This document shows positions 35,078 through 44,002 of a stretch of DNA of 64,000 nt, piece after piece. The notes under the pieces were generated by a model that had not been told where the DNA came from, did not search any database, and was given only the letters and a program-made list of their open reading frames with translations. Within the stretch, counting starts at the first letter, position 1, and each line of letters opens with the position of its first letter. The translations under genes were made by a program, and so were the position numbers. Source of the stretch: an uncultured Chitinophaga sp. (GTDB taxonomy: Bacteria > Bacteroidota > Bacteroidia > Chitinophagales > Chitinophagaceae). The stretch is from assembly GCF_937898475.1 (NCBI RefSeq), contig NZ_CALEJS010000015.1:62001-126000 (forward strand), written 5' to 3'.

Positions 35078-36541
35078 ATGAAAAGGTACATCGTCATCAT
35101 TGCAGCTGCCGTTCTGGGGGCCTGCCAGCAATCCGCCGGCCCCAAACAGGAGAACGGGCAGACAGCAACACCCGTCATCAATCGTAAAGTGACCGTATAC
35201 ACTACGGCAGACAGCACCAACTTCCGCATTACGGCTACAGACAGCCTGTCATTCACAGACATGGCCCAGCCCTTTGAAACACAGCCCTGCGTGTTCGTAG
35301 ACCCGGATGCCGCCTTCCAGCAGTTTGAGGGCTTTGGCGGAGCCATTACAGACGCCGCCGCCGAAACATTTGCCAAACTCTCTGCAGCGGCGCAGCAGGA
35401 GCTGCTCACCGCTTATTTTGACCCGGCAAAGGGTATCGGGTACACATTGGGCAGAACCAACATCAACAGCTGCGACTTTTCCAGCGGGTCTTACACCTAT
35501 GTGAAGGACCATGACAGCACCCTGTCTACCTTCAGCGTGGCGCAGGACGAGCAGTTCAAGATCCCCCTGATCAAAAAGGCCATTGCGGCAGCAAACGGGA
35601 AGCTCTCCCTGCTGGTAAGCCCCTGGAGCCCGCCCGCCTGGATGAAAGACAACAACAGCATGCTGCAGGGCGGCAAACTGCTGCCCAATTACCGGCAAAC
35701 CTGGGCTGATTATGTGGTGAAGTTCATCAGGACCTACGAAGAAAAAGGCATGCCTGTTTGGGGCCTCACCGTGCAAAATGAGCCCATGGCCAAACAACGC
35801 TGGGAGTCCTGCATCTTCACGGCAGAAGAAGAAAGGGATTACATCAAATCCTTCCTGGGCCCCACTTTGGCAAAGAACAACCTGCAAAGCAAAAAGCTCA
35901 TCGCCTGGGATCATAACCGCGATCTCATTTTCCAGCGGGCCAGCACCATCCTGGAAGACAAGGAGGCCGCGAAATATGTCTGGGGCATCGGCTTTCACTG
36001 GTACGAAACGTGGACCGGCTCCACCATGCAGTTCGATAACCTGCGCCTCGTATCACAGGCCTTTCCTGATAAACACCTGGTATTTACAGAAGGTTGTAAG
36101 GAAAAGTTCAATATTGACAGTGTGAATAACTGGAGCCTCGGCGAAAGATATGCGCACTCCATCATCAATGACTTTAACAGCGGCACCGTAGCCTGGATAG
36201 ACTGGAACATCCTGCTGGATGAACAGGGGGGTCCTAATCACGTGGGTAACTACTGCTTTGCACCGCTGCACGGCGATACCAAAACCGGTAAGCTGATCTA
36301 CACCAATGCCTACTGGTACATCGGTCACTTCTCTAAGTTCATCCGTCCCGGTGCGCAGCGTATTGCCGCTTCCAGCAGCCGCTCTTTCCTGGAAGCCACC
36401 GCTTTCCGGAATACAGACAGCAGCATTGTCGTGGTGGTGATGAACCCCACTGCACAGCGTTTGCCCTTCCACCTGTGGATCAAAGGCAAAGCCGCTGAAG
36501 TAGCCAGCCTGCCGCATGCTATCATGACACTGGTGTTATGA
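35078..36541 (+). CDS. GH30-family glycoside hydrolase (glucosylceramidase-like), lipoprotein
   Basis: A 487-aa lipoprotein glycosidase. The start at 35078 gives a signal peptide with lipobox LGAC; an in-frame ATG at 35048 is not needed. The (beta/alpha)8 domain carries FEGFGGAITDAAAET (about 85-99), SPWSPPAWMKDN, the acid/base E235 in VQNEPMAKQRWESC, and the nucleophile E338 in LVFTEGCKE. The C-terminal beta domain ends in a typical GH30 sandwich. Likely acts on beta-linked glucans, glucosides or glucosylceramide at the cell surface; exact specificity is not visible. It is divergent from the HTH-ImmA operon and convergent with the next gene. Confidence 0.93.
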   Translation: MKRYIVIIAAAVLGACQQSAGPKQENGQTATPVINRKVTVYTTADSTNFRITATDSLSFTDMAQPFETQPCVFVDPDAAFQQFEGFGGAITDAAAETFAKLSAAAQQELLTAYFDPAKGIGYTLGRTNINSCDFSSGSYTYVKDHDSTLSTFSVAQDEQFKIPLIKKAIAAANGKLSLLVSPWSPPAWMKDNNSMLQGGKLLPNYRQTWADYVVKFIRTYEEKGMPVWGLTVQNEPMAKQRWESCIFTAEEERDYIKSFLGPTLAKNNLQSKKLIAWDHNRDLIFQRASTILEDKEAAKYVWGIGFHWYETWTGSTMQFDNLRLVSQAFPDKHLVFTEGCKEKFNIDSVNNWSLGERYAHSIINDFNSGTVAWIDWNILLDEQGGPNHVGNYCFAPLHGDTKTGKLIYTNAYWYIGHFSKFIRPGAQRIAASSSRSFLEATAFRNTDSSIVVVVMNPTAQRLPFHLWIKGKAAEVASLPHAIMTLVL

Positions 36542-36543
36542 GC

Positions 36544-36561
36544 AGCTAACAGCTGTTAGCT
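36544..36561. repeat. Perfect 18-bp palindrome between convergent genes (AGCTGTTAG family)
   Basis: AGCTAACAGCTGTTAGCT is self-complementary over all 18 bases. It follows the GH30 stop by 2 bp and touches the stop codon of the convergent hydrolase. The same core occurs at 14279-14287, 44507-44599 and 46744-46760, always at gene ends. Confidence 0.7.
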
Positions 36562-37586
36562 TATTCCGTCTTCTTTATAAACGAGATCACGCCATCCATG
36601 TACACCAGTTGATCATCATACATACTCATATGGCTGCCGTTGGGGCAAAGCAGGAAGGTACCATTTTTTACCTGCCCGGCGATCCATTTCATGTGCTCGG
36701 GATCCATCGTATCGTAATTACCGCCGATGCTGAGGGTAGGTACGGTGATGGTAGAGAGTTTATCTTTTACATTCCATCCCTCCAGTTTACCGGAAAGGCC
36801 GAATTCACTGGGCCCCTGCATGGTTACGTAGAAAGGCTGGTTTAAGCGGCTCATGGAGCGCGCCAGCGGCTCCGGCCAGGCGGGCAGGCGGCAGATGAAC
36901 TTTGAATAGAAATGCGTCATCAGCAGCTCCATATACCTGGGATTCTCAAAATCACCTTTCTGCTCTATCCGGCGGATAGTGTCCAGTACCCTGGGGTCCA
37001 GTTGTTTTGCCAGCACCTCATCGGCATAGCGGTTATAATCGTCGGCGCTGGCCATCATGTTGGAGATGATCAGGCCTTTCAGGTGCTGCTGGTATTTCAG
37101 GGCGTATTCCATGGCCAGGATGCCGCCCCAGGAATGGCCTAATACATAGAAATTGTCTTTATCCAGGTGCAGGGCCTTGCGTACCTGTTCCACTTCATCT
37201 ACGCAGCGGGCAAGGTCAAAAAGGGAGGTGTCTTTCGGGTCATCAGAATAGCCGGTGCCTAACTGATCGTAGTAGATGAATTCAATGCCTTCTTTCGGGA
37301 AGAAGCTTTCAAAGCACTCCACATATTCATGGCTGGCGCCCGGGCCGCCGGTCAGCAGTAATACTTTTGCTTTCGGGTTATTGCCAATGTGCTTGGTCCA
37401 TACATTGAACGTGCCTTTAGGCGTGGTGATGGGTATTACCTGTACGCCGCCTGTTTGCACGCCGCTGTCTGCCGGGCTGAAATAGGCGTTGTTGCCTGTG
37501 TTTTTCGTACCGGCTTCGGGGTTACTGCAGGATAGTACTGCCAGGGAGATGATTGCCAGGCAAATAAGCGGTTTAGCATGTTGCAT
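36561..37586 (-). CDS. Proline-iminopeptidase-like alpha/beta hydrolase, lipoprotein
   Basis: A 341-aa lipoprotein (lipobox LSCS near 18-21) with the alpha/beta-hydrolase fold of the proline iminopeptidase (S33) group. It has LLLTGGPGASHEYVE (oxyanion HGGPG-like motif), YDQLGTGYSDDP, the nucleophile elbow GHSWGG, the Asp in GGNYDTMDPEH and the His in CPNGSHMSMYDD. Family members release N-terminal proline or related residues from peptides. It is convergent with GH30 and follows the DyP-GRE gene by 76 bp on the same strand, although a hairpin lies between them. Confidence 0.88.
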   Translation of the reverse strand: MQHAKPLICLAIISLAVLSCSNPEAGTKNTGNNAYFSPADSGVQTGGVQVIPITTPKGTFNVWTKHIGNNPKAKVLLLTGGPGASHEYVECFESFFPKEGIEFIYYDQLGTGYSDDPKDTSLFDLARCVDEVEQVRKALHLDKDNFYVLGHSWGGILAMEYALKYQQHLKGLIISNMMASADDYNRYADEVLAKQLDPRVLDTIRRIEQKGDFENPRYMELLMTHFYSKFICRLPAWPEPLARSMSRLNQPFYVTMQGPSEFGLSGKLEGWNVKDKLSTITVPTLSIGGNYDTMDPEHMKWIAGQVKNGTFLLCPNGSHMSMYDDQLVYMDGVISFIKKTE

Positions 37587-37618
37587 ACGTTAAAATTTTG
37601 GCAGTAAATATACTAATT

Positions 37619-37651
37619 AACCTTCCAGGGATGCAGGATCCCCGGAAGGTT
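37619..37651 (-). terminator. Hairpin after the DyP-GRE fusion gene
   Basis: Perfect 8-bp arms (AACCTTCC at 37619-37626, GGAAGGTT at 37644-37651), extendable by three G-C pairs across one mismatch, lie 11 bp past the stop of the minus-strand fusion gene. The run of T on that side is weak (TAATTAG), so termination efficiency is uncertain. Confidence 0.55.
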
Positions 37652-37662
37652 ATTCGTGATAT

Positions 37663-40600
37663 TTATTCCCACGTATAATACGGTCTTCTGAGTATGGACT
37701 GCTGATGAAAATCGAACATGGCTACATAGAACTCTGTCCAGCCGCCCATTCTGCTTCTTACCAGGTCATAGCGTTCAGGGAATTTGGCAGCGCCCTGGTA
37801 GGTTTCCGGGTCAGCGCAGGTAATGGTGATCATATTAGACCCGGTTTTGCTGTGCGCAAAATCGTGGATCAGCGCTTTCAGTTTATCCAGGGGCCAGTCT
37901 TCCCGTATATTCAGATCAATGGGCGCGGCATTGGCAATGCCGTGGTTGATGGGCTCCACGTTCCAGTCGTGCAGGGATACAAAAGCATTGCTGGTCTGTG
38001 TGTTCAGCGGCAGGTCTGCAGGCCATGGAACGGCGCAGCAATCATCTGCAATGGGCTGTCCGTTCAGCCTTCCGTCTGCTGTGGCGCCAATCCCCATGCC
38101 CAGACCCACATTGTCTTCAAAGGTGCCCACACCGGGTGTGATGGTAAAGGCAAAGGGCCGTTCGGGACTGCCATATTTTTGTTTGATCCTTTCATAGCCT
38201 GCTTTGATCACCGGCAACGGATTGTTGAAGCAGTCATGTATGATCTCCACGCATTTTGCTACAAAGGAGGTGGCAAATTCGCGCAGCGCATCATCCGCAT
38301 TCACGCCAAACTTGGGCAGCTGTAAGGCGTGCTGCCGCAGCTCTTTAAAGAAGATGGCGTCTTCATCCCTGCGCAGGCTGCCTTCGATGGTGGTGTAGAA
38401 GGGCTGGATCATATCATTGCCCCAGTTGCATTGCAGGGCCAGGAGCAGCTGCGGTAATGAGCAGCGGGCGCTTTTTTCTTCATATACCAGCTTCTTTACG
38501 GAATAGAGTGAATTGATGGTGTTGACAATGCCGCACATCATGGGTGCTACAATGTGATAGCGCGCACCGCCGTTGGTGAGATCACGCCCTGTTTCGAGAG
38601 AGTCGTCCAGGAAGGCGGAGAACAGGGGGCTGGGGCAATAGGCCCAGAGATCGCCGTAGCCGTTCATCAGTGAGTTGAAGAAGGCGTTCATGGCCCATCT
38701 CCAGTGGGTGTAGCATATCTCCATAAACTTTTCAAAGCTGGGGATCTCTTCGGGCGGGGGAGAGTTCCAGGACAGCTTCAGTCCGCGCAGGTCAATAGGT
38801 CCGGCGCCCTGTATATTACAACCCTGGTTCATGGCATAATCTACCATCGGCAAAATGGTGACATAGCTGAAGGCCCATTCCGTTTTGCCTACGATGATGG
38901 GTTCAAAGCAACCATCGCAGGTATAGTCGCGGGCATCCTCCGGTGTCAGCGGACCACAGGCGCTGAGCGCAGGCACCAGCTTATCGTCATTCAGCATGAT
39001 AGGGTGGGCGCCGCCGCTGAGGATAGCCTTGGCGGCTTCTTCAAACAGCTCGTCACTCATTTTTTTATGTACGCGCAGTGAAAGGCAGGGCGCATTCAAA
39101 GGCAGCCGGCGTGCGGCGCGCAGGCAGAACAGGGTAATATCGTTGGAGGCGTCTTCCGGTTCGGCAGCGTTATTGGCTTTATAGCCGCCCACGGTGAGCT
39201 GCTGCACCCACTGGTTGATAGCGGCGCCCTGCGGAAAATTACCGGCGGAATAGAAAACGGCGCCGGTGCCGTAGTTAAGGTAATCGTTCAGGTGGTTATA
39301 GTTATACAATACGGTTTCGTCCATCTTCAGCCAGAAGGCATCTATCATTTCCTGTGCAGCCTCTTTATTCAGCCTGCCCTGTTTGATATCTTCCGTATAG
39401 AGATCTATCAGCTGCTGATCCAGCCTGCCGATAGACATGGGCTCACCGGTTTGGTGGAAGGCGCAATTGGTGATGAACACCAGCTGCAGTCCTTCCAGGA
39501 AGGAGGCCGGTTTTTTATGGGCGATGTTGCGCATGCGTACGGCAATGGCTTTCAGGTTGGCGATCTCCGCCGGGGTATACAGATCTTCCTGCAGGGTCAT
39601 TTGTATGGCCAGGTCTACATAGGCGTTAATGAAAGCGGAGAGGCCTTCGAGCGACCATACCACTGCCTGGTAAAAATCCCTGGCATCACCGGTAGCGCTG
39701 CCGATCTTACCGGCAAACATGTCTTTGACGGCGTCTATGCCGTTAGCCAGCAGGAAGGGGTATCCCGGTGCATTGTGACCGGTGGCGGAGTATTCATTGA
39801 GGGTGGCAAAGAAGCCTGTCATGCGCTCGGTGTCGTTCAGGTATTCCATTACCTGTGCGCCGATGCCCAGTGAGAGCTGGGGCATGTTACCTACAATGAT
39901 CTCGTCGGGGTCTATGCGCATCAGGTTGGCTCTTTTGGCATATTCACGGCTTACCAGCACCTGGGAGAGACTGATCTTGGTGGCCATGCCTTTACGCAGC
40001 ACTACCGGGGCATCCAGCAGGTATTTGTCTGCTTCGCTGAGATAATCCCTGAGGTGGCCCAGGGGTGGGGTTTCCCGTTTTTTATACCAGGTGTCCTGCC
40101 AGCGGGAGAACTGTTTGTTGAGCAGGATCAGTATGCGGTCGCTCAGCGGGCAGTCTTCCGTTAGTTTAGAGGTGCGGATCTTGTGCTGGTAGTCCCGCGC
40201 GTTATAGAACATGTACCCGTTCTTACTGCGGACGTTGAAGTATTCGTTCATCGTCACCTGGTCATTGCCTTCGTGGTGGTCTTCACCCAGTCCGCACTGT
40301 TCGCGGCTGGGTACATACCAGTAAGAGCCCGCGACGCTGCGGGTAACGCTGAAAAGCTGATCCTGCACAAAGCCTTTCTGGTGGCCTGCAATGCCGGAGA
40401 GGATCTTGTCGAACACATGGGTGGCCTTTGCATAGCCGGCAAAGAATACGCCCTGTTCATTCGCTTTATTATCTGCTTTATGTCCGTAGGGGAGGGCCTG
40501 TCGTACCAGGCGGAAGTTCACACGATCCTGGTCCAGCTGGCGAACGCGTTTGATATGGCTGGACTGATCTTCCATGGGTACAAGGCGGTCTTCGCGGTCG

Positions 40601-41238
40601 CGGCCTATCATGTTCTGTTTCTGCAGTTCGCTCATGGCATTGAGTTTATCCCAGTCATGTTCAAACTGCTGTGAGATGAGGAATGCGCCGCCAACGTTCT
40701 CCGGATCTTCCATGCCGATCACTACGCGGCGCGAAAGGTCTTCCAGGTCTGCGGGGTTTTCCAGTCCGTCAATGAACCTGCCGCCGAACACTTTGCCGTT
40801 GTATCTTTTTTCGGCGGGAACGATCAGTGGCGGCTGACTGATAATGGTTTGCATGGCGTTCCTGATCAGGTCAGACAATGCGGCGGCGTCATGTTTGCTG
40901 TCTGATTTAACGTGGAACCAGAGATCGCCGCCGCTGTTGCCCAGGAACAGGGCATGTTCTTCCAGCGCGCTTTTAGTGCCCATGCCTTCGGGCAGGGGGT
41001 AGCTGAGCAACTGGCTCCAGGCTGTCCAGCAATCGAAGCCTGCGCCCAGGATCACTACTGTTTTATAATCTTTGGCTTTACAAGCCTGGTCCAGCTGCCG
41101 CGCCAGGTTTTGCCACAGCGAATGGGCAGACATATCATACGCTTTGATGTAATAGGTACAATAGACCGCATGATCGGGGAAGTAAGCCAGCCCGGTCTGG
41201 CTTTTGCTGATATTCAGCATGCCATTAAGGTGTTTCAT
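37663..41238 (-). CDS. Fusion of a DyP-type heme peroxidase and a glycyl radical enzyme
   Basis: A 1191-aa chain with two complete enzyme domains. Residues about 10-320 form a YfeX-like DyP peroxidase. The catalytic Asp is D157 (GRFIDG, then ENP), the proximal heme ligand H228 (SSHIKRV) and the distal Arg R246 (RLVRQALPYG). After a linker, about 425-1191 form a glycyl radical enzyme of the pyruvate-formate-lyase fold. It has IDPDEIIVGN, the active-site cysteine and base C777-x-E779 in DGCFEP (as in glycyl radical dehydratases and C-N lyases), and the glycyl loop RMGGWTEFYVAM, in which G1166 aligns with the radical glycine. The frame is continuous. No activating radical-SAM enzyme is in the window. 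Substrate unknown. An oxygen-sensitive radical enzyme joined to a peroxide-using heme enzyme is unexpected. Confidence 0.85.
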   Translation of the reverse strand: MKHLNGMLNISKSQTGLAYFPDHAVYCTYYIKAYDMSAHSLWQNLARQLDQACKAKDYKTVVILGAGFDCWTAWSQLLSYPLPEGMGTKSALEEHALFLGNSGGDLWFHVKSDSKHDAAALSDLIRNAMQTIISQPPLIVPAEKRYNGKVFGGRFIDGLENPADLEDLSRRVVIGMEDPENVGGAFLISQQFEHDWDKLNAMSELQKQNMIGRDREDRLVPMEDQSSHIKRVRQLDQDRVNFRLVRQALPYGHKADNKANEQGVFFAGYAKATHVFDKILSGIAGHQKGFVQDQLFSVTRSVAGSYWYVPSREQCGLGEDHHEGNDQVTMNEYFNVRSKNGYMFYNARDYQHKIRTSKLTEDCPLSDRILILLNKQFSRWQDTWYKKRETPPLGHLRDYLSEADKYLLDAPVVLRKGMATKISLSQVLVSREYAKRANLMRIDPDEIIVGNMPQLSLGIGAQVMEYLNDTERMTGFFATLNEYSATGHNAPGYPFLLANGIDAVKDMFAGKIGSATGDARDFYQAVVWSLEGLSAFINAYVDLAIQMTLQEDLYTPAEIANLKAIAVRMRNIAHKKPASFLEGLQLVFITNCAFHQTGEPMSIGRLDQQLIDLYTEDIKQGRLNKEAAQEMIDAFWLKMDETVLYNYNHLNDYLNYGTGAVFYSAGNFPQGAAINQWVQQLTVGGYKANNAAEPEDASNDITLFCLRAARRLPLNAPCLSLRVHKKMSDELFEEAAKAILSGGAHPIMLNDDKLVPALSACGPLTPEDARDYTCDGCFEPIIVGKTEWAFSYVTILPMVDYAMNQGCNIQGAGPIDLRGLKLSWNSPPPEEIPSFEKFMEICYTHWRWAMNAFFNSLMNGYGDLWAYCPSPLFSAFLDDSLETGRDLTNGGARYHIVAPMMCGIVNTINSLYSVKKLVYEEKSARCSLPQLLLALQCNWGNDMIQPFYTTIEGSLRRDEDAIFFKELRQHALQLPKFGVNADDALREFATSFVAKCVEIIHDCFNNPLPVIKAGYERIKQKYGSPERPFAFTITPGVGTFEDNVGLGMGIGATADGRLNGQPIADDCCAVPWPADLPLNTQTSNAFVSLHDWNVEPINHGIANAAPIDLNIREDWPLDKLKALIHDFAHSKTGSNMITITCADPETYQGAAKFPERYDLVRSRMGGWTEFYVAMFDFHQQSILRRPYYTWE

Positions 41239-41382
41239 ACAATGTTTTTTTGAGTTGTGGTGACAATTGGGTTAAGGTTAGAATATGTAGTGCGTGTTAT
41301 TCATAATGGGAATGTTTTTTGAGATGATCTGCAGGCTCGAAATGTATGGCTATTTTGACAGGGTTAAATATAGGGCAATTTC

Positions 41383-41407
41383 ATCTTCCGAAATGTTAAC
41401 GGAAGAT
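41383..41407. promoter_or_regulatory. Inverted repeat upstream of the DyP-GRE gene
   Basis: ATCTTCCG (41383-41390) and its exact complement (41400-41407) are separated by 9 bp, in the 260-bp gap between the DyP-GRE start and the end of the upstream LtaS-like gene, about 145 bp before the start codon. It could be an operator for the fusion gene or a processing hairpin. The rest of this gap shows nothing I can assign. Confidence 0.45.
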
Positions 41408-41498
41408 TTTCTGCTATTTTAAGTGATGCAGGGGAGGTGGACAGAGCCATCAATACGGCCTTTCAGACAACCGCGATAAGACGGTCACGTGTACTGTG

Positions 41499-43544
41499 CT
41501 AACGTGGAAAATACCGCTGGTAAACAGAATCGGGCAGCAGCCTGGCGCCGGCTGTTATCTGGCGGTTCTTGCGTTTGAACTTTTCAAATCTTCGTTGCAG
41601 CTGTCCCATTTTATAGCGGTCCACAACAGGAGTGAGGCGCATTTGTGCATCAACGCTGAACAGGTCGTTCCCAACGATCATATGTTCTCCCTGGATGAAG
41701 TCTATCATAAAACGTTTGCTCTGCATAAACGGATAGGCTTTCCGGTTGCGGAAAGTGTAGCCGGTATCCAGTCCGCTGCCTACCCACGAAACCAGTGAGG
41801 GCAGCTGCAGCTGGTATTGTGTCTGCAACAGGCGCAGTAAACTGGGTGTAACATCAAAATGTGAGGATACCGAAGCGAATTTAGCGCTTCGCTGCAGCAG
41901 CGGGGAGTAGATCAGGAAAGGCACGCGGTAACGGTCCAGCTTATCATTCATGGGTATCTCCGGCATGCGGTGATCGCCGGTAACCACAAAGATGGTATTA
42001 TGATAATCCGGGCGCCGGGCATAGTACCTGAAAAAATCCCGCAGCGCATCATCTGCAAAAAGGATGCTGGCATATTTCAGTTTAAAGTCGCGCGCTATTT
42101 CTTTACTGGCTTTGTCAAGACGCAGCTCATTCATCCGATGTTCAAAACGGTCCAGGTACTTTTCCTGTTCCGGCACCAGGAAAGGTTCATGGGAAGTAAC
42201 GGTAAGCAACACCCGGCAATAAGGGGTATCTTCTTCATGCAGCGTGGAGAAGTAGAAGCGGTATAGTTCTTTGTCGCCATAGCCCCAGCAAAGTCCCAGC
42301 GGGTTGGCGGGCAGCTTGCTGTAACTTCCGGGGAAAGACTGCATGTCGTAAATATGACCGATGGCATTGCGCTGCAGGAATCCGGCCATGTTATCGAACT
42401 GCGCATCGCCGCCATAGTAAAAGGATGTTTTGTACCCGTTGTATTTCAGCAGGCTTAAGAGGCTCAGATGTGGCGGCATGCGGTCCCCCATCTCGGTAAA
42501 ACCTGTTTTGCCAAACGGCACGGAGGCCAGTGTGGAAGGCAGTACGGCAAAGGTGCGGCCGGCGGAGCTGAGGAAGTTCTCCCAGTAGAGGGAGTGCTTT
42601 GACAGCGAATCCATGAAAGGGGTAAAGCTGCCCAGGTAAGCGCCATCGTTGGAATAAGCCCTACCTACGCCTTCCAGCAGTATGATCACGATATTAGGTT
42701 TAGTGCCATTCCTGCGGAGGAAGGGAGATAATACATCCTTTGTTTCATCGCTATGCAGGAAAGGATAGCGCGCTTCATCTGTATAATTAAAGTAGTCTAT
42801 ACTGCTGTTAAGCTCGTCCCGTTCATTCAGCATATTACTATCGGCGTAGGTATTCATTTCTGCTGCTGAAGGAAAGAAGTGATCGAGGCTTTGCTGGTAA
42901 AAATAGTAGGAGGTATTATTACTGAGGCTATTGCCATATTCAGAGCTTTCGCTGCGCCAGTTCTGCGAGCGGTAGGCGAGGTTGAATATTTCGGCCAGGC
43001 CTGAGAGCACAATGATGCTGATACCCAGTGCCGGGGCGGGATGTATGCTGCGGGGCAGTTTTGTGAGGCTCCATACCACCAGTATGATCATGGCCAGCAA
43101 TCCTATCGCGGCCAGGGCCCGGATGTTGGCGGCGGAAACGGTTTGCCAGATGTCCTGCCCGGAATAATACCAGAGATCTGAGCCCAGCATGGTGAGCGTG
43201 GTAAGAAAATACTGTGTGAGGATGATATGCAAAAGGCAGAAAAGAATGGCGGTAATAATACTGATGCGCTGTGCCAGTTTTTGGCTGAACAGGGAAAGGA
43301 GCAAATGCCCCAGGAACGCCCAGGCGCCCAGGGTCATGAGGAAAATCATATCTTTTGCGATACCGGCAAGCCATACGTCCCACCAGGCGGGCAGGCGGCC
43401 GTGCAGCATCCTGTCATAGATCATGGCTGCACATCGCAGGAACAAAAATAAGGCGCAGAATATCAGGTACCAGCTGGTAAACCTGCTTGCCGTTCTTTTA
43501 ATGTGCGCCAGGGATAGTGACATATATCTCGTCATAGCCGCCAT
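41499..43544 (-). CDS. LtaS-like sulfatase-fold membrane protein
   Basis: A 681-aa membrane enzyme. Five hydrophobic segments occupy about 20-190, followed by a large extracytoplasmic sulfatase/phosphoglycerol-transferase domain (about 270-620). That domain has PNIVIILLEGVGRAYSND (metal-binding start), SSAGRTFAVLPSTLASVPFG with the likely catalytic Thr, TSFYYGGDAQFDN, TVTSHEPFLVP and VVTGDHRMPEIP. The family transfers phosphoglycerol or phosphoethanolamine to envelope glycans or lipids. Bacteroidota lack classical lipoteichoic acid, so another envelope substrate is likely. It is divergent from the UpxY/eCIS operon. Confidence 0.9.
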   Translation of the reverse strand: MAAMTRYMSLSLAHIKRTASRFTSWYLIFCALFLFLRCAAMIYDRMLHGRLPAWWDVWLAGIAKDMIFLMTLGAWAFLGHLLLSLFSQKLAQRISIITAILFCLLHIILTQYFLTTLTMLGSDLWYYSGQDIWQTVSAANIRALAAIGLLAMIILVVWSLTKLPRSIHPAPALGISIIVLSGLAEIFNLAYRSQNWRSESSEYGNSLSNNTSYYFYQQSLDHFFPSAAEMNTYADSNMLNERDELNSSIDYFNYTDEARYPFLHSDETKDVLSPFLRRNGTKPNIVIILLEGVGRAYSNDGAYLGSFTPFMDSLSKHSLYWENFLSSAGRTFAVLPSTLASVPFGKTGFTEMGDRMPPHLSLLSLLKYNGYKTSFYYGGDAQFDNMAGFLQRNAIGHIYDMQSFPGSYSKLPANPLGLCWGYGDKELYRFYFSTLHEEDTPYCRVLLTVTSHEPFLVPEQEKYLDRFEHRMNELRLDKASKEIARDFKLKYASILFADDALRDFFRYYARRPDYHNTIFVVTGDHRMPEIPMNDKLDRYRVPFLIYSPLLQRSAKFASVSSHFDVTPSLLRLLQTQYQLQLPSLVSWVGSGLDTGYTFRNRKAYPFMQSKRFMIDFIQGEHMIVGNDLFSVDAQMRLTPVVDRYKMGQLQRRFEKFKRKNRQITAGARLLPDSVYQRYFPR

Positions 43545-44002
43545 AGGGGTAAAAATCGTGGAATAACATACTTTAAAATTGTACCAGGCGGTGCTTCAGA
43601 GGAATGGTTGGAAAATTGTGGTGCTTGCTTACCGCTGCAAATTCAGGTTATGAAATTATTATTTTTTTGTTAAGCCAGCAAAAAAATAAAGCCCGTTTTA
43701 CAGTGATATAGCGCCTGACATCCGCCAATTAATAATGAAGTATTTTTTATTTGAATATTGAAAATTTAATTTTTTTTACTAATTTGCTATTGAATAGTTA
43801 ATCTCAAATACTTCCAACAACAATTCTTTTTTGACCCCAATCGAATGGCAAGGACTTTTTTCTTTTAAAGACTGGCACCAGATTAAAGAAGAACCGTACA
43901 AAGCTTCAGCTTGTTAATTATCTTTTTGCTTTTGCCGAAATCGTGAGAATGTGACTTACGATAGCGCAAGCTTTATCTTTTTACCTGTTAGATTGAAACC
44001 CC
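43545..44002. other. AT-rich intergenic region before the injection-system operon
   Basis: A 458-bp gap between divergent genes, expected to hold the promoter of the UpxY/eCIS operon. It is very AT-rich around 43660-43800. Several TTTG-containing pieces are present, but none forms a clear TTG/TAnnTTTG pair. No ORF, tRNA or riboswitch is recognised. The 180 bp just before the UpxY start would form the leader RNA. Confidence 0.5.

Noticed and set aside
37663..41238. DyP-GRE gene as two genes joined by an error
   Set aside because: The frame is open throughout, no start codon with a plausible ribosome site stands out at the domain border, and the linker reads as normal coding sequence. An assembly error cannot be excluded without raw data.
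43545..44002. Riboswitch or ops-like element before upxY
   Set aside because: No conserved motif could be recognised by eye; only AT-rich sequence and weak hairpins.
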